A stretch of 64,000 bases of DNA, from the NCBI GenBank assembly GCA_013398015.1, contig VZRR01007843.1, forward strand, positions 76,852-140,851. The letters are read 5' to 3'. This document shows, in pieces, positions 33,241 to 45,096 of the stretch. The notes below the pieces were generated by a model. The model worked only from the letters and a program-made list of their open reading frames with translations. It ran no database searches and was not told the DNA's origin. Both the position numbers and the translations under genes were made by a program. Each line of letters starts with the position of its first letter. Within the stretch, counting starts at the first letter, position 1. The stretch comes from Oreocharis arfaki. Lineage: Eukaryota; Chordata; Aves; Passeriformes; Paramythiidae.

Positions 33241-35424
33241 ACATATCCTTGGGACAGCAAGCATTTCCAGTAGAGGCCCTCAGTGGTGTTTCATTCAGCC
33301 CTATTTCTCCCCTTTGGTAGTTCCCAGTGTGAGATCTGGGTTGTTTCACCAGTTCCTGGTGTGAGATCTAGGCTGTTTCACCAACAGTAACTATTGTAGA
33401 CCCCCCAAAGTGTGACTGATCCCTGAAACTCACACACAAGAAGAGAAAGAGATCTCAGGGAATGAGATCTCATGCCTAAATGTCTCATTATTGTTGGGAC
33501 ATTTTTATCTTTATCTTATTGTTAAAGCTTAAATAAAGAATAGCAGTTATGTGTCCAAACTGGCGTCCATAGTTTAAAGTTCTACAGAAATTTTGAGCTA
33601 GACAGGAAAGAATTCTAAATACATCAGGCATTTGAGGCCATTGATGCTCTTGAACCTGAAATAGAGGAAACACTACAAACTAGGCAGGCAAATTGAAATC
33701 CATTCTCCTGCTCCCTCATTCTTTCTCCGTTCTCCTTTTTTCAGTCATACAGGTTTGATTTCAATACACCTGGAGGGAAGACCACCGAACCAGTAAATTT
33801 TACTTCAGTTCCAGCTCATATGTGACTGAAACTGCTGTGGTTTATTTCCAATTCACACACACTAGAAACTGCTAACCTCGAACTAGTTAGAAATTATTCT
33901 TCTTGAAAAATGCATTTAAAAAGGAAAATTCCATGTGAAAAAGGCATCCCCAGAGACCACAAACCCCACCAAGAGAGGACTTCAGGCTGCTTCTTTGTAG
34001 TCCTCTGTCGCAGCCCAGACAAGGTTTGTGTTCCCAGTAGTGGCAACCATACCACTGCTTGCTTAATTTAAAGAATTTGAGAGAAACTGAGCTGTGGAGT
34101 TCAGATCCCTGTTGTACCACAGCAAAATTAAAGACAGCAGGAGACGGAGTGTAAGGACTGAAGGGGGTCACAGGCTTGCAGCTACATGCACCACTGAAAA
34201 TATATTTAGCACAGCAGCAGAAGGACATGGGTGTTTCCATACAGTGAGGCACATGAGCCTGGCTGAGAGGGAAGGAATAACAAAACAACGGCCTCCTACG
34301 TGGAAGAATCACAGATCCTTTCAAGACCATGCCTGGTGGCAGCAGGCAGATTCTATTTCGTTTTGAACCCATTCAGTTCTCTCTTAGGATTAACAAATAA
34401 TTAAACTCTGATATGGGGAAAAATTAAAGATTTGAATTGTTTTCACTTTTGGCTTTGGGTTCAGTTTGTCTTCTGTCTTAGAGTCATACTTGGACATTTC
34501 ACTGGGTGAGGACAAGATGAGACACCTCAGGGCTGCAATGGAGGAAAGACCCCGGATCTGTCTGGCTGGTGAGCATCACTAGAGGTGCAAAGGCCTGGTA
34601 GTGCCTTGAGACCAGTGCTTGAGCACAGCCTGAGCCACTGACAGCTCTGCTGAAGCATGGATTTGTGTCTCATAAGTATAGAATAAGGAAAATGGGACAA
34701 CAGCTTACTTGCACTTCATTTCTCCCTTTGGACAGAGCCTTCCTTGAGTTTGAGTCAACACTGAGAGAGATCTCCCTGCACCAGATTATGTGGTGAAATC
34801 ATTGAGAAAAATTAGACATGTAAAATAAGACACTCAACACCAAGCCCATTCGGTAGGGTTTCTGACAGTCCACTGGGGATCCATCCTCACTCTGTTGCTT
34901 GATGCAATCTCACTGAGGAGGAAAGGCCTTCCCCACCGTGGCTCTGCCTCATGACAGCACATTGTCCAGCTGCTCCAGACCAAGTGTTTTAACCACGCGA
35001 CATCTTCGTCTCTTCTTCTGCTCAGTGCCTTTCCACATTCTTCTACTTTTCATTTCCGGCTTCCATGGCATTGTTTACTGCACTGCAAAAGCCAAATAGG
35101 ATTAAACCTGATAAAGAGAAGCAGATGCATTACATCTGGCAGAAAACAAAAGATCAGCGTTTGGCACAAGGGTTTATTGTTTGTGACAAGGCTTTGGAAT
35201 GTAATTAATTTTGCAAAGCTGTGCCAGTGAATGCCATTCAAACTCACCAGATGTGCCAGGCAGGGAGATGCCAACTCTTTTTCCAAGAGGACGGCTAGAT
35301 GCCTGCTGACTCTCATTTGTGCAGCTCCATGGGTGTCAAATAAAATAATGTCTCTTTGGATGGCAACAAAGAGCAGGCTATTCTCTGCAGAGCTACTGCA
35401 TATGCAATGACAAAAGGGGCTTTT
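33241..35424. other. About 2.2 kb between the inverted-repeat arms
   Basis: Apart from the tandem duplication at 33319-33382, no repeat or gene is recognised. A 161-codon minus-strand frame (33887-34372) and an overlapping plus frame show no domain. The phrase GATCCATCCTCACTCTGT near 34878 faintly resembles the putative U5 of the 3 kb LTR but not enough to call. Confidence 0.4.
33319..33382. repeat. 32-base tandem duplication
   Basis: Two adjacent 32-base units (33319-33350 and 33351-33382), starting AGTTCC and ending GTTTCACC, match at 28 of 32 positions, with no gap. Each unit holds GTGTGAGATCT. Two further GAGATCTC-type palindromes occur at about 33449-33472. The four differences between units show the duplication is not recent. 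Confidence 0.9.
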
Positions 35425-35672
35425 TGCTTGGTGATGGTGTAGTTTTTTGGGTGGATGTGTTTTTATTTATTTATTTATTTATTTATTTATGTGGAGTCTG
35501 TGTCTACAGTTAAATTCTGCACAAAACTAGCACTGCTCTGAAGTCACTAGCAAAGACACAGGCACACACAGGCTAAAGAAGTCATATATCCACACAGATA
35601 ATTGCTCATGCAGGATGGGAAACCTGAGATAAAATGCAATTTTCTCAGAATATGGCTTTGTATTCAATTTTT
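35425..35672 (-). repeat. Right arm of the inverted repeat
   Basis: Reverse complement of 32806-33052. It runs TGCTTGGTGATGGTGTAG, GTGGATGTGT, a (TTTA)n array, GTGGAGTCTGTGTCTACAGT, CACTGCTCTGAAGTCACTAG, GATAATTGCTCATGCAGGAT, ATATGGCTTTGTATTCAATT. Both flanks here are unique sequence with no CR1, so this is the more likely original copy. Identical peptide-length frames appear on opposite strands in the two arms; this reflects the duplication and is not evidence of a gene. Confidence 0.93.
35460..35491. repeat. (TTTA)n microsatellite
   Basis: Seven to eight clean TTTA units lie inside the right inverted-repeat arm. The matching stretch in the left arm (about 32990-33015) is interrupted by TATA and a TTA unit, so the two copies have mutated independently. 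Confidence 0.9.
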
Positions 35673-37667
35673 GCTCACTGGGAAAATTTCTCCAGATGCA
35701 CATGTTGCTTCTGGCAAGGGGGAAAGTGTGATATATATATATTTTTTTTTTTATTCTTCCCCCACTAAACTTCACTACAGCACAGATGGAATAATACAGG
35801 ACACAATATGCAATAATGGGCAGCTGTTAGTGTTTCATTTTACTGGGATTTAAAGTTTCTGTAAAGCTGACAGCAGAGGTGACAGGCTTTTAATGGGGTA
35901 GGTAGTTTATTCCTGCCAACTGGTGGCTGCTGCTAACACAAAACCCATCTTCTGCACTTGGCCCCCGGTGTCTGTGGCAGAAAACTGGAGGAATCAGGTC
36001 AAGATGAAGCTGGGTGGGAGAAAAAGGCACATACACAAAAAAACTAAGAGTCCAAGAAACTCAGTCCTCCATGATGCAAAGTGCTTATTTTCAAATAAAC
36101 TCCATTTTAGCACATTAGCATAATTTTTATAGCACAGCTGATGCTTCTGGCCTGCCAATCTTCTGCCTTCTGCACACAGCTCCTGCTTTATGCTCCTGCA
36201 CAGCAATTGTGAGCTTCTGCCAAAGGGATGTTTGACATAAGTGGAGAGGGAGATGCAGCAGGGATGGCAGAGCAGCTCTCCCCTTGCTTCTCTCCGCAGC
36301 CCTTGCACATTTCCTGATGCATACCACAACCAGCTTTGATGGATATCACCAGGTGGAGCTACATATAGAGCTATTGATCCCTTCCTGCCTTTTGGGTTTC
36401 CACATCTATGAGATAACAAAAGTGTCTTTTTCCACTGGTCTGATGTAAGTTTAGAGGCTGTTGAGGACAGAGAAGTGTCTTCAGGACAGCTGATATTGGG
36501 GGTGAGGCAAGACAGTCACAGGGCTGGAAAAAACTCCAGGCTATGGTGACATGTGCAGGGCTGCGTAAATTAATTCATGGCATGAGACCTTCCCACATAA
36601 CCTCCCTGTGTTACAGCCCCAGCCCAAGCTCATCTTGCAGCAGCAGCTACATGTCTCCACCTCATTATTCTCCGTTAGGTTCAAACCTCATGGGCTGTTA
36701 TTAGGACATTGAGTAGGTACACACAGGTTACAGTTTAGGCCACATTAATATTACATAGGGAATACTAGAGAATTAGGGGAAAAATAATTATTAGGGAATT
36801 CTTCCTGCTCTAGAGAACATATTGTTCAGAATTCAAATGTGAGAAGGCACAGGGAGCCAAGGTATCTTCCCTCATCAACTATATGCAAAATGAGCTAGGG
36901 ATTTTTGAACCTTCTGGAGATGACAGGGGAGACCAGCTCTTCAACTCCTCTTTGTTTGCACATGATGGCATTTTGGTAATTAAAGTTGTTTTCTTTCCTT
37001 AAGCACTTTTTAATTCAGCAGAAGTGATTGCACCAGTGTGATTTTGTTCCCAGCCTCCCACTGGCCCAGTACAGGTTCTTTCCAGTCCCTGCAAACCCTG
37101 CCTCAGCCTCCAGCCAAAACCTGGCAGTTCTGTATTCTACAAGATGTGTTTTCCCCAGACTAATTTTCAGAGAGGCTTTATCAATTTTAATTAAAATGCT
37201 GCCACCTCTCTTGGTGTTTGCTGGTTGGACTACATGAAAACCACAAAACCTAGTTCACCTCTTGCAAGAAGGAAGTGTGAAGTGAAATCTGTTGCCTTGT
37301 TGTGATGGTGATAATAAAGCAAACGATGTCTGATAATTTCTTTGATGCTTTGTTTTAGAATCTATTTCTTTGATCTATTTTTTTTTAATTATTATTTGGT
37401 GTCTGAAATATTACTATGGGTTGATTTTGCTGAAGGAAAGAGTCCCATGGAAATTAGTGACGCAGTCAGAGCTACCCAAAAGGAGCAAGCACTACACAAA
37501 GAGTGGTCACTTCCACTGCCACTTTCAAATGGCATAAACTTTCAGCCATGGTGCTGTCACCAGTTTGGGGCCTTAGATTTTTGACTGAAGAGTAGAACAG
37601 GAGGAAATGAAGAAGAGAGCTGTAGGAATGTGCTCAGATAGAAACCATGAGCTCTCAGAACAGACTG
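35673..37667. other. About 2 kb of unique sequence
   Basis: No gene or transposon is recognised. A T10 run with preceding ATATATAT lies at about 35732-35752. A 141-codon minus frame (35994-36419) shows no domain. Confidence 0.45.
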
Positions 37668-37725
37668 ATCATAGAATCATGGAATGGTTTTAGTTGGAAG
37701 AGACCTTAAAGGTTATCCAACAACC
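37668..37725 (-). mobile_element. CR1 LINE 3'-terminal scrap
   Basis: GATCATAGAATCATGGAATG, GTTTTAGTTGGAAGAGACCT and TAAAGGTTATCCAACAACC are the antisense of the last 60 bases of CR1. The terminal octamer repeat and the GGTTGGAA…GACCTTAAAGGT block are well kept. Everything 5' of that is absent, making this an extreme 5' truncation. Confidence 0.88.
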
Positions 37726-37787
37726 ACACAGATGAGGATGCTGGTACAGAAAGGAAATTGAAAGAAAGAATTGTAAAACCCTTAAAA

Positions 37788-37804
37788 TGTGTGTGTGTGT
37801 GTGT
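37788..37804. repeat. (TG)8 microsatellite
   Basis: A short uninterrupted TG dinucleotide array between AAAA and AAATT. It is long enough to be polymorphic. Confidence 0.85.
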
Positions 37805-40141
37805 AAATTAAAAATAAAATAAGAATAAGCTATTTTCCATGTTTATTGAGGATAAGAGAGTCAGACTCATCTTAAATTGTAGGAAAGAAGCTTGGAGATG
37901 AGGAAAGTGTTTCCAGTTAGGGCAATGAACTCCAGCCATTCTGTCGTTCTTCTTCACTCAGGATTGTTGCAAACTGGTTAGAAAAATAGCTGCCAAAGGG
38001 CTATAGAAATAATTGGACCTAACTGGATTACTCCTTGAGACTTCTCCCAACCCATGGCTTTCCCCTGGTACCACCCAAATTTGGAACATCACTCAAAGGT
38101 GGTAGGAATCAAAAGATGCACTTTGTGTCATGGAAATATTTATTTGTTACACAATGACATAATCTTTGGGGCAGAACAAGACTCAGTTTAGCCAAGTATC
38201 CTGCATCTGACAGCAATCAGTAACAGATCCACTTTTGGGAGCAAATTCTATGAGAAACAGAACAAGCGCTGAGTGATTGCTTGACTGGCACATCTTCCCA
38301 GCTTTCCCCAGGCTGCTGCTTAGGGACTTTTAGAGGCTGGGGAAGCCCACAGAGTTTGGAACCAGCACTAAAAATCATCTGATATGTTCTACACAAAATA
38401 ATGAAATAATGACAACGAATAAATAAAACGTGGGGGGTTTTTTTGCATTAATTTGTATAAAGTTATACCTGATTATCCCCCTGATTTCTTCTTCAGAAAA
38501 GGTTTTAGTTTAAACATGAAAGTTTTAAATACATTCCCATTCCCTGGTACTCTTCAGAAGCCAGCTGGGAAACAGGAATTTTTTTGCAGAGGAGTCAAAA
38601 TATTGAGGAGAGCTGGGAAAATGGTACTCAGTGTTTAGAAATTCAAAATTATGATTTTCAACTCTATTTCTTCCACAGAGTTCTGGATTTTGAGAAAGCA
38701 TTCTGGAAGATGTATCTCACTCCCTCCAACCTGCCAATTTAAAGCCTTTAAGGTTGCATTTGAAATGGGCCCAATCTCTTCATCCCAGGAAGTCTTTTGA
38801 TGTAGGAGGCAGCTACATTTATGTGTGAAATACTGGTATAAAAACGTGAAGCTGCAGTCATAGAGGCTTAACCTCATATTATTTTGTGTCCATACACAAC
38901 ATACTGGTTGTCCTCCAGCTGTCATATCAAGAGTGTGATAGTTTCTGCACCATATCTGTGAGCTCAGCAATGGTATTCCCTAAATTATCTCAAGTGGTGT
39001 TGTAGAATCACTTATTCAGTGGACAGCTGGGCTGAGCCCAGGGTAAATGTTTCTTCCGTGTTCCCATGTAATGATTTTCTTGTCCCTGCAATCCTGGGGA
39101 CATCTGTTAGTACAGGGAAGCTCTCATGGTAATTGTCTTCATGGTCATTTGTTGTAAGGAATCCCTCTTAGGTCTGTTGTAGGGAATCCCTCCTGGAAAG
39201 CTCACATACACAAGGGACTGAGCTACTCAAAAACGCTGAACTCATTCCCTTTAAGAAATTTAAACTGGTGATTCTTACGACGCTGCTAGATGGTCTTATG
39301 TTGCTGTCCCTTAGGTAAAATGGAAGGTCAGAATGGAAACCCCATAATCTAGATACTTTCCCTGCCTTTAACTGTTTTGTAGTGCAGGGATTTAATAATT
39401 CTCTTGGGGCTCTCAGTGCCTGAACTCTCTGCTGCATCAAACACTGGCTGAGGTAAGAGGCACACTGAGGGGATGCGAACCTGGGTCACAAACTACATTT
39501 GCGGCAGAACTGAGGATTCAAACAAGGTCTTTTTCTTCTTAGCCCCTTTAGGCCATGGGCCATACTGCCTCTCTGCAGGTAACATTTTTCCCATTAAAGA
39601 GTCATTGAAACTGTGGAAGAAGGCAATTTTTGTGTGTGGTGTTTCTTGCTCACAGGAATAGAAAGGAAAAGGAAAACAAAAAGCAAAACAAACCAACCAA
39701 GACCTTGAAACAATCCTCACCTTCCAGCTAATCTTTACAATGCCATTTTAACGTTTTATAGTGTATAAACAACACCTTGATGTTATTGCTTCTGCCAGAA
39801 GGCTTATTACGACAGAAGGCACTAATAGGCCACACATATGCCAAAGTCCAACTGCTACTTCAGGCTTGGTTTTTATAGAAGGACACATTTTCACATTCTT
39901 CTTTATTGACTCCCCCTGCACCCCTCCCTCTATGTGCTGTTAAAGAAATGCCAACATAAAACTGACTAAAAATAAAGCCAGTTCAGGCATATTTTTCATG
40001 TTATTGTAGGATAAATAAAGGTGTCTAACGGAAGTATGCTATTAACCATGAATCATGGAGGGAAGCATGGCTCTTAGTTGGCTAGTGCTAGAAGGTGTAA
40101 AACATTCTCTAAAAACAACAGTTCTAACCCTATTTTAGGAA

Positions 40142-40157
40142 ATATATATATATATAT
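40142..40157. repeat. (AT)8 microsatellite
   Basis: Eight uninterrupted AT units followed by GATTTTATTTCC. Nothing else is associated with it. Confidence 0.85.
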
Positions 40158-40856
40158 GATTTTATTTCCAGGTACTTCCAGAAAAAAAAAAAGGAATATA
40201 AAAGAAAATTGATGTTAGATTCTGAGCCTACATTTCTGGGGGGAAAAAAAATTACTAGTTTTTATAGACTGTTTTCTGAGTCTCCATCTGTCTCCTTTTG
40301 TCACTCCTGTCCTTTATTTTCTTTCCTCTCATTAATAATATGACCCTGCTACTGGCACTTGGGCCATCCATCCAGACTCATACAAGCAGGTAAGAAGGAA
40401 CAACGCCTGTGCAGAGCAGGGGCTAGTGAGAAACATGGATACAGAAATCCCAGTATAAAGGGACACTTCATCTGACACCCCTACACCCACCTTTTAATAA
40501 CCTCAAAAGAGCCTCCTGGTTGGTTTTGTCACACTAAGCGTTAGTCAGACCATAATAGCAGGAACAGAGATGGCTCTGGGAAGACGGGGTCAGCCTGGGG
40601 TTTTTTGCTGACGTGCAAGGCTGTGTGAATGCTGCTGTCTTCCTTTCCAACGTGCCCAGATTCAGGAGGTGCCCAGCTGCTTTCACAGGGGTGAGCTGCA
40701 CACAGGAACATAAACCCATTAGTGATTGCACTGGATGAACAGCCCAGAAGGAACTGGAGAGACTCACGGAGCAGGCTTCAGCACCAGATTTAGGAAAATA
40801 AATTTAGGTGGCTAAAACTTGTGTGCCATCTAGTTAGGTCCCTGATCGCTTAGAGA

Positions 40857-41203
40857 TCACAGAATCATAGAAAGGCTTGGGTTGGAGGGGACCTTAACTA
40901 CCACCTCATTCTAACCCCCTGCCATGGGCAAGGACTCTGTCCCCTAGACCAGGTTGCTCCAAGACCCATCCAACCTGGTCTTAAACACTCCCGGGGATGG
41001 GGCAGCCACAGCTTCTTTGGGCAACCTGTGCCTCACCACCCTCTCAGAGAAGAAATTTTTCTTTATATCCAGTTTAAACCTCTTTTCTCCCAGTGTGAAG
41101 CTGTTCCACCTTGTCCTGTCACTGCTCTTGTGAATAGCCCCTCTCCATCTCTCTTGTAGGCTCCTCTCAGACACTGAATGGCTGCAAATAGGTCACCCTG
41201 AAC
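40857..41203 (-). mobile_element. CR1 LINE 3' end, about 350 bases
   Basis: A well-preserved antisense copy including the 3' terminus: ATCACAGAATCATAGAAAGG, CTTGGGTTGGAGGGGACCTT, CCCCCTGCCATGGGCAAGGA, CCAGGTTGCTCCAAGACCCA, GGGATGGGGCAGCCACAGCT, GGGCAACCTGTGCCTCACCA, CTTTATATCCAGTTTAAACC and CACCTTGTCCTGTCACTGCT. It belongs to the CR1 group with GGGGCAGCCACAGCTTCT. The 76-codon minus frame inside it is 3' UTR sequence, not a gene. Confidence 0.95.
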
Positions 41204-43721
41204 AACCAGAGTTGATGGAGATCTATCCAATAAAGTCAATTTAGATCAGAGGATGAGTCAGATGGCACTGGACACTAATGCTTAGGCATTAATCTTGTCC
41301 CTAGTAGGCTGGTCAATAGACCATTGGCCTCGCAGATCTCCAGGGACCACGTGAGTTGCTTATGCAGGCAGCTGGTACCATTTCAGAAGCTCCAGGATGT
41401 CTTGCATGGCCACCAAATGGCATTCTAGGAGGGTCTGGGTGTAGGAATGCAATCTGAAATATAGAGTAATGTCTTGCAGATATCTAGCAGGCAATAAGAC
41501 CTTTCAAATAGCAGTTGGAACCTGGATTTAACCAACTACTTAGGGGTAAGATACATAACTGACATATAGCTACTTTTGTATCTAGACACCAAAAGTTAGT
41601 TTCCTGACTCTGTACCTGAATCCCACTTCTTATGCACGGGTTTATCCGGGGACGGAAAGATGACACCGACAAATCGTGTCAAACAGACCTAAACTTGCAT
41701 GGAAGCAGAAATCAGATATTGCAAAACCAATAAAAGAACATAATAAAAAAAAAAATTATCAAGACGAGTTCCAGATGTAGGGCATGATGATAAGAAGTCA
41801 AGGTGGAGATCTTGAGAACTATTTATTAGCTGCTTTCCAACACAACATTTGTTCCCTTTCCACCTAGGAGAGGGAGGGCTTTAGTCCTTATTCAGCCTGA
41901 GCATCACCACACATCTTTACTTCTTCAGACCAAGATTACAACATAAATTTAAGCAGCCACCCAGATAGTACTTGATTTTTACAGCAACTTGAGAACCTTC
42001 AGAACAAAAGCTCCAAAAACTGAAACGTGCAGCGTCTTGTTTGAATGTCTCTTAAGAATAATTACAATTCTTCTCTCATTATGTAAAATTTTAATCCAAG
42101 ATTTTATTACTATAGAAAAATACAGAGAAATAAATGGTTCCTCCAAATAGCAGGCTTTATTCAAAATCTGAAGTCAGGCTCCTTTGGCATAATTCTTTAA
42201 CCATCTTTGAGTACCTAAAAAGTCAGTGTTTTATGGGCCTTTTCATAAGTGCTTTTTTGCTCAGAAGGTTATTGCTGTTAAGATGCATTGCTCAAATTTT
42301 CTTGACAGGCATCCCAAAATACACTTACGTGATCATAGAGATGAAGAGGTAGTGAAAATGCTCTGCTTCTAAAACACTCATAATTACACTAAAACACAGC
42401 AATCATATCCTAAAAGCAAAATTTGCAGATATTAGATACACTCTAGTAACCAGGGTGTCTAAGTAAACATTGACTCTATCTTCATTAATCATTAAAGTCT
42501 ACAGACAAAGGGAATAACCCTTTACCCAAACCCCCACTGTTTTCATTTGTTTGTCTGTTTTTCTTAAGCTCATCCTTTTCCTGAAAAATCTCTTTTTGGA
42601 TGTAAAGTTCTTGATTCTTTGATGATTTAAATAGTGATGAACACACAAAAAACGTATGCAAGTGATTAGGAAGTAGAAACTTTCATGCATACTAAAAGTG
42701 GAAATTTTTTTGTGGTTAATTTGTACTATTCCATGGAGTTTCATATGAAATGCAAGGGTTTTTGGTTTTGTTTTTGTTTATTTTGGTTATTTTTTTGTTT
42801 GGTTTGTTTTTTTGTTTTTTTGTTTTTTTTTTTCTGAGGGTTCTTTTTAGAAATTCACCTTCAAGAAGATAATTAAAAAAAACCCCGAAAAACATTAGGA
42901 AACTTACAGAGATTCATGCATTGACTGTGGAATGGGAAAATAGGATCTGCAAAAAAACCTAGAACCAGACAGTATTGTAGTAAAAATCCAAGTTTAAGTA
43001 CTTTGCTTTTTTTTTTTTTTAAACCTGTGACTGTTAATAACTTCAGATGTTGAGGAGTGCCAAAAAAAAAAAAAAATTCTCAGATGTGGGAAACATTTTT
43101 AGGGACTATAGGCTCACTCCAGGCTGGTTGTTGAGGGTGCTCAACTTACACACTGTTGGTGCCACAGCCTATTTTGGAAAGGTTCTCCTCACCTAAATTT
43201 GATTGTCTGAGTATTAGAAACTTAAGCCTGAGCCAGACCCCCCAGGCTGGGTTTGAAGTGAATAGAGAGAAACTGGCATACGCAGCAGGTGATTCATGCT
43301 TCACCTCGTAAGATTCAATGAATCACTTTCTGAACATGACTGTTTTCCTCCACTGAATGAAAATGGACCTGAGGGATCTACTCACTGACTCTAAACACTT
43401 GACTTGTAACAGCCTAAGTAAAAGCAGACAGATCATGCCTATTATCTCTGAGTTTGAGGTGATGAGCAGCACAGGCTGCCTCCTCCTCAGCCCTGCCAAA
43501 GCCTTGCAGTATCTACAGGTGACAGACAGAAGCAGTCTTTCTGCCTGTGTTGACACCTGCAGGATTTTTCTGTCTTTGCTTCTCAGTCTTACTTTTCCAA
43601 ATTCAAGCAGTTCTGGTGTAATTTTTATGAGGAATCTGATTTTGGCAAAGGTCTCAATATTCCAAGTGGAATGTGGCAGAATTTTTTTTTTTTATCTATT
43701 AATTTCATACATTTCTATTTG
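41204..43721. other. About 2.5 kb of unique AT-rich sequence
   Basis: It includes a T/G-rich simple tract (42758-42834), an A-run near 41748-41757, a T13 run (about 43009-43020) and an A14 run (about 43063-43076). No gene is recognised. Confidence 0.45.
42758..42834. repeat. T-rich (GTTTT)n low-complexity tract
   Basis: About 75 bases consist almost only of T and G, in units such as GTTTTT, GGTTT and GTTTTTTT. On the minus strand this is an A-rich tract of the kind left by an old poly(A) tail that has expanded, but no retroposed body is recognised beside it. Confidence 0.85.
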
Positions 43722-44005
43722 TAGAATCATAAAATCATAGAATGATTTGGGTTGGAAGGGACCCGAAAGTTCATCTGATTCCAAACCCCTGCCAGTGGAT
43801 AGGAACACCTCCTGCTAGGCCAGGTTATTCCAAGCTCTGTCCCACTTGGCCTTGGACACTTCCAGGGATCCAGGGGCAGCCACAGCTTCTCTGGGCAACT
43901 TCTGCCAGGGCCTCAGCAACCTCACAGACAAGAATTTCTTCCCAATATCACCTCTAATCCTGACTTCTCTCTGTTGAAGCCATTCCCTCTTGTTCTACTA
44001 GTCCA
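43722..44005 (-). mobile_element. CR1 LINE 3' end, about 280 bases
   Basis: Antisense copy with intact terminus (GAATCATAAAATCATAGAAT), then GATTTGGGTTGGAAGGGACC, AAACCCCTGCCAGTGGATAG, TGGCCTTGGACACTTCCAGG, GGGGCAGCCACAGCTTCTCT, GGGCAACTTCTGCCAGGGCC and GAATTTCTTCCCAATATCAC. Same subfamily as the 40.9 kb copy. The terminal units appear to have drifted from TCATAGAA to TCATAAAA. Confidence 0.95.
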
Positions 44006-44246
44006 GGCATTTTTCCAAAGTGAGTTTAGCAGCAAAATTAGACAGTAACTCTGTCTAAGACAGTAACACTGTTCTGTTGTGAGGCTCCACTAATGCACTG
44101 CTGCTAAAGTCACTGTCAAGGGATGTAGGAGAAAGTTAGGAAAATTACACCCGTTATCAGGCCCTGTGAGGTTCTATCATGTCCTAGCATAAAACCAGTC
44201 TTGCAAAGTCCTGTGAAATATTCATTCCGACTTTTTTACCAGTTCT

Positions 44247-44342
44247 ATTAGAATCACAGCATACTTTGGGTTGGAAGGAGCCTTCAAGATCATCTAGTTC
44301 CAACCCTCCTGCCATAGTCAGGGACACCTTCCGCTGGAAGTG
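44247..44342 (-). mobile_element. CR1 LINE 3'-terminal scrap
   Basis: ATTAGAATCACAGCATACTT, TGGGTTGGAAGGAGCCTTCA, AGATCATCTAGTTCCAACCC and GCCATAGTCAGGGACACCTT match the antisense CR1 terminus. It ends abruptly after about 95 bases. It lies only 240 bases from the preceding copy in the same orientation but repeats the terminus, so it is a separate insertion. Confidence 0.92.
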
Positions 44343-45040
44343 GAAGTGAGAAAACCTCTGGAATATGCCATTCAATATGGAGCATGAGAAATTCATTGTT
44401 AATTTATAACAAGTTAGAGATCATCTGCAATCACTGCTAGCCATTGATATATTACTTTCCTTTGAAAAATTTGTAGCAGAGCAGTATTTTATTCAGGCTC
44501 TATGGTTCTCCAGGATCTTGATGGATAATAACCCCAGTGAAAGATAGTTTTGTCCCTGCAATTAAAGCTGGAGGTGAAATAAAAGTTCTCCAATGTATCC
44601 AGCAAAATCGTCATAAAAGGTGAGTCTGAGGTGGGACAACAATCAGATTTTTCTAAATTCTGTTGGTGTGGCAGCTCTTGTACATGGTTGCCATACACCT
44701 GTGACAATACAAAGCTGCTTCTGAAGCTTCAGGCAGCCCTGGACACCAGGAGGAACATCTCACAGGCACTGCCAGATAAATCTGGCTGCCAGGCTTGGTG
44801 ATAATGCAGATTATAAGAAAGGCTCTGTCTAATTGTTGAGATACAAGTAAAGAAAGTAGTCACCTAAAAAGCAGTAAAGACAAATGGATATTTACAATTA
44901 CTCTTTTGATACAAGGAAACTATGTATTTTTTCTTTGTGTTCCAGCTAATTGCAGAATTATGAAATAATTGACAAAACTGTAATTGAGAAATAAGGGGGA
45001 AAATTACAATAATGGGGAGTGAAAGCTCAATTATAAGCAC

Positions 45041-45096
45041 TTTTTTTCTTTTTTTTCTTTTTTTCCTTTTTTTCTTTTTTCTTTTTTTTTTTTTTG
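45041..45096. repeat. (CTTTTTTT)n pyrimidine tract
   Basis: About 56 bases of T runs punctuated by single or double C, with no purine, ending in T16. It is the complement of a polypurine tract and resembles the 18.7 and 25.7 kb tracts in composition, but with the pyrimidine strand on top. Confidence 0.9.

Larger units (their letters stand above)
37726..40856. other. About 3.1 kb of unique sequence
   Basis: It contains an eight-unit TG repeat (37788-37804), an AT dinucleotide array (40142-40157) and an A12 run (about 40182-40193). No gene or interspersed repeat is recognised. Frames up to 111 codons show no domain. Confidence 0.45.

Noticed and set aside
34860..34925. GATCCATCCTCACTCTGT…CACTGAGGAGG resembling the U5 of the 3 kb LTR-like element
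   Set aside because: The match is about 15 of 18 bases in one short block, and no TATA or AATAAA in LTR spacing lies upstream.
32711..35775. Same peptide encoded at two places (plus strand near 32.8 kb, minus strand near 35.6 kb)
   Set aside because: Looks like a conserved protein but is explained by the nucleotide-level inverted repeat; the match covers noncoding bases equally well.
36676..36690. GGTTCAAACCT, resembling a tRNA B box
   Set aside because: No A box at the right distance and no cloverleaf can be drawn around it.
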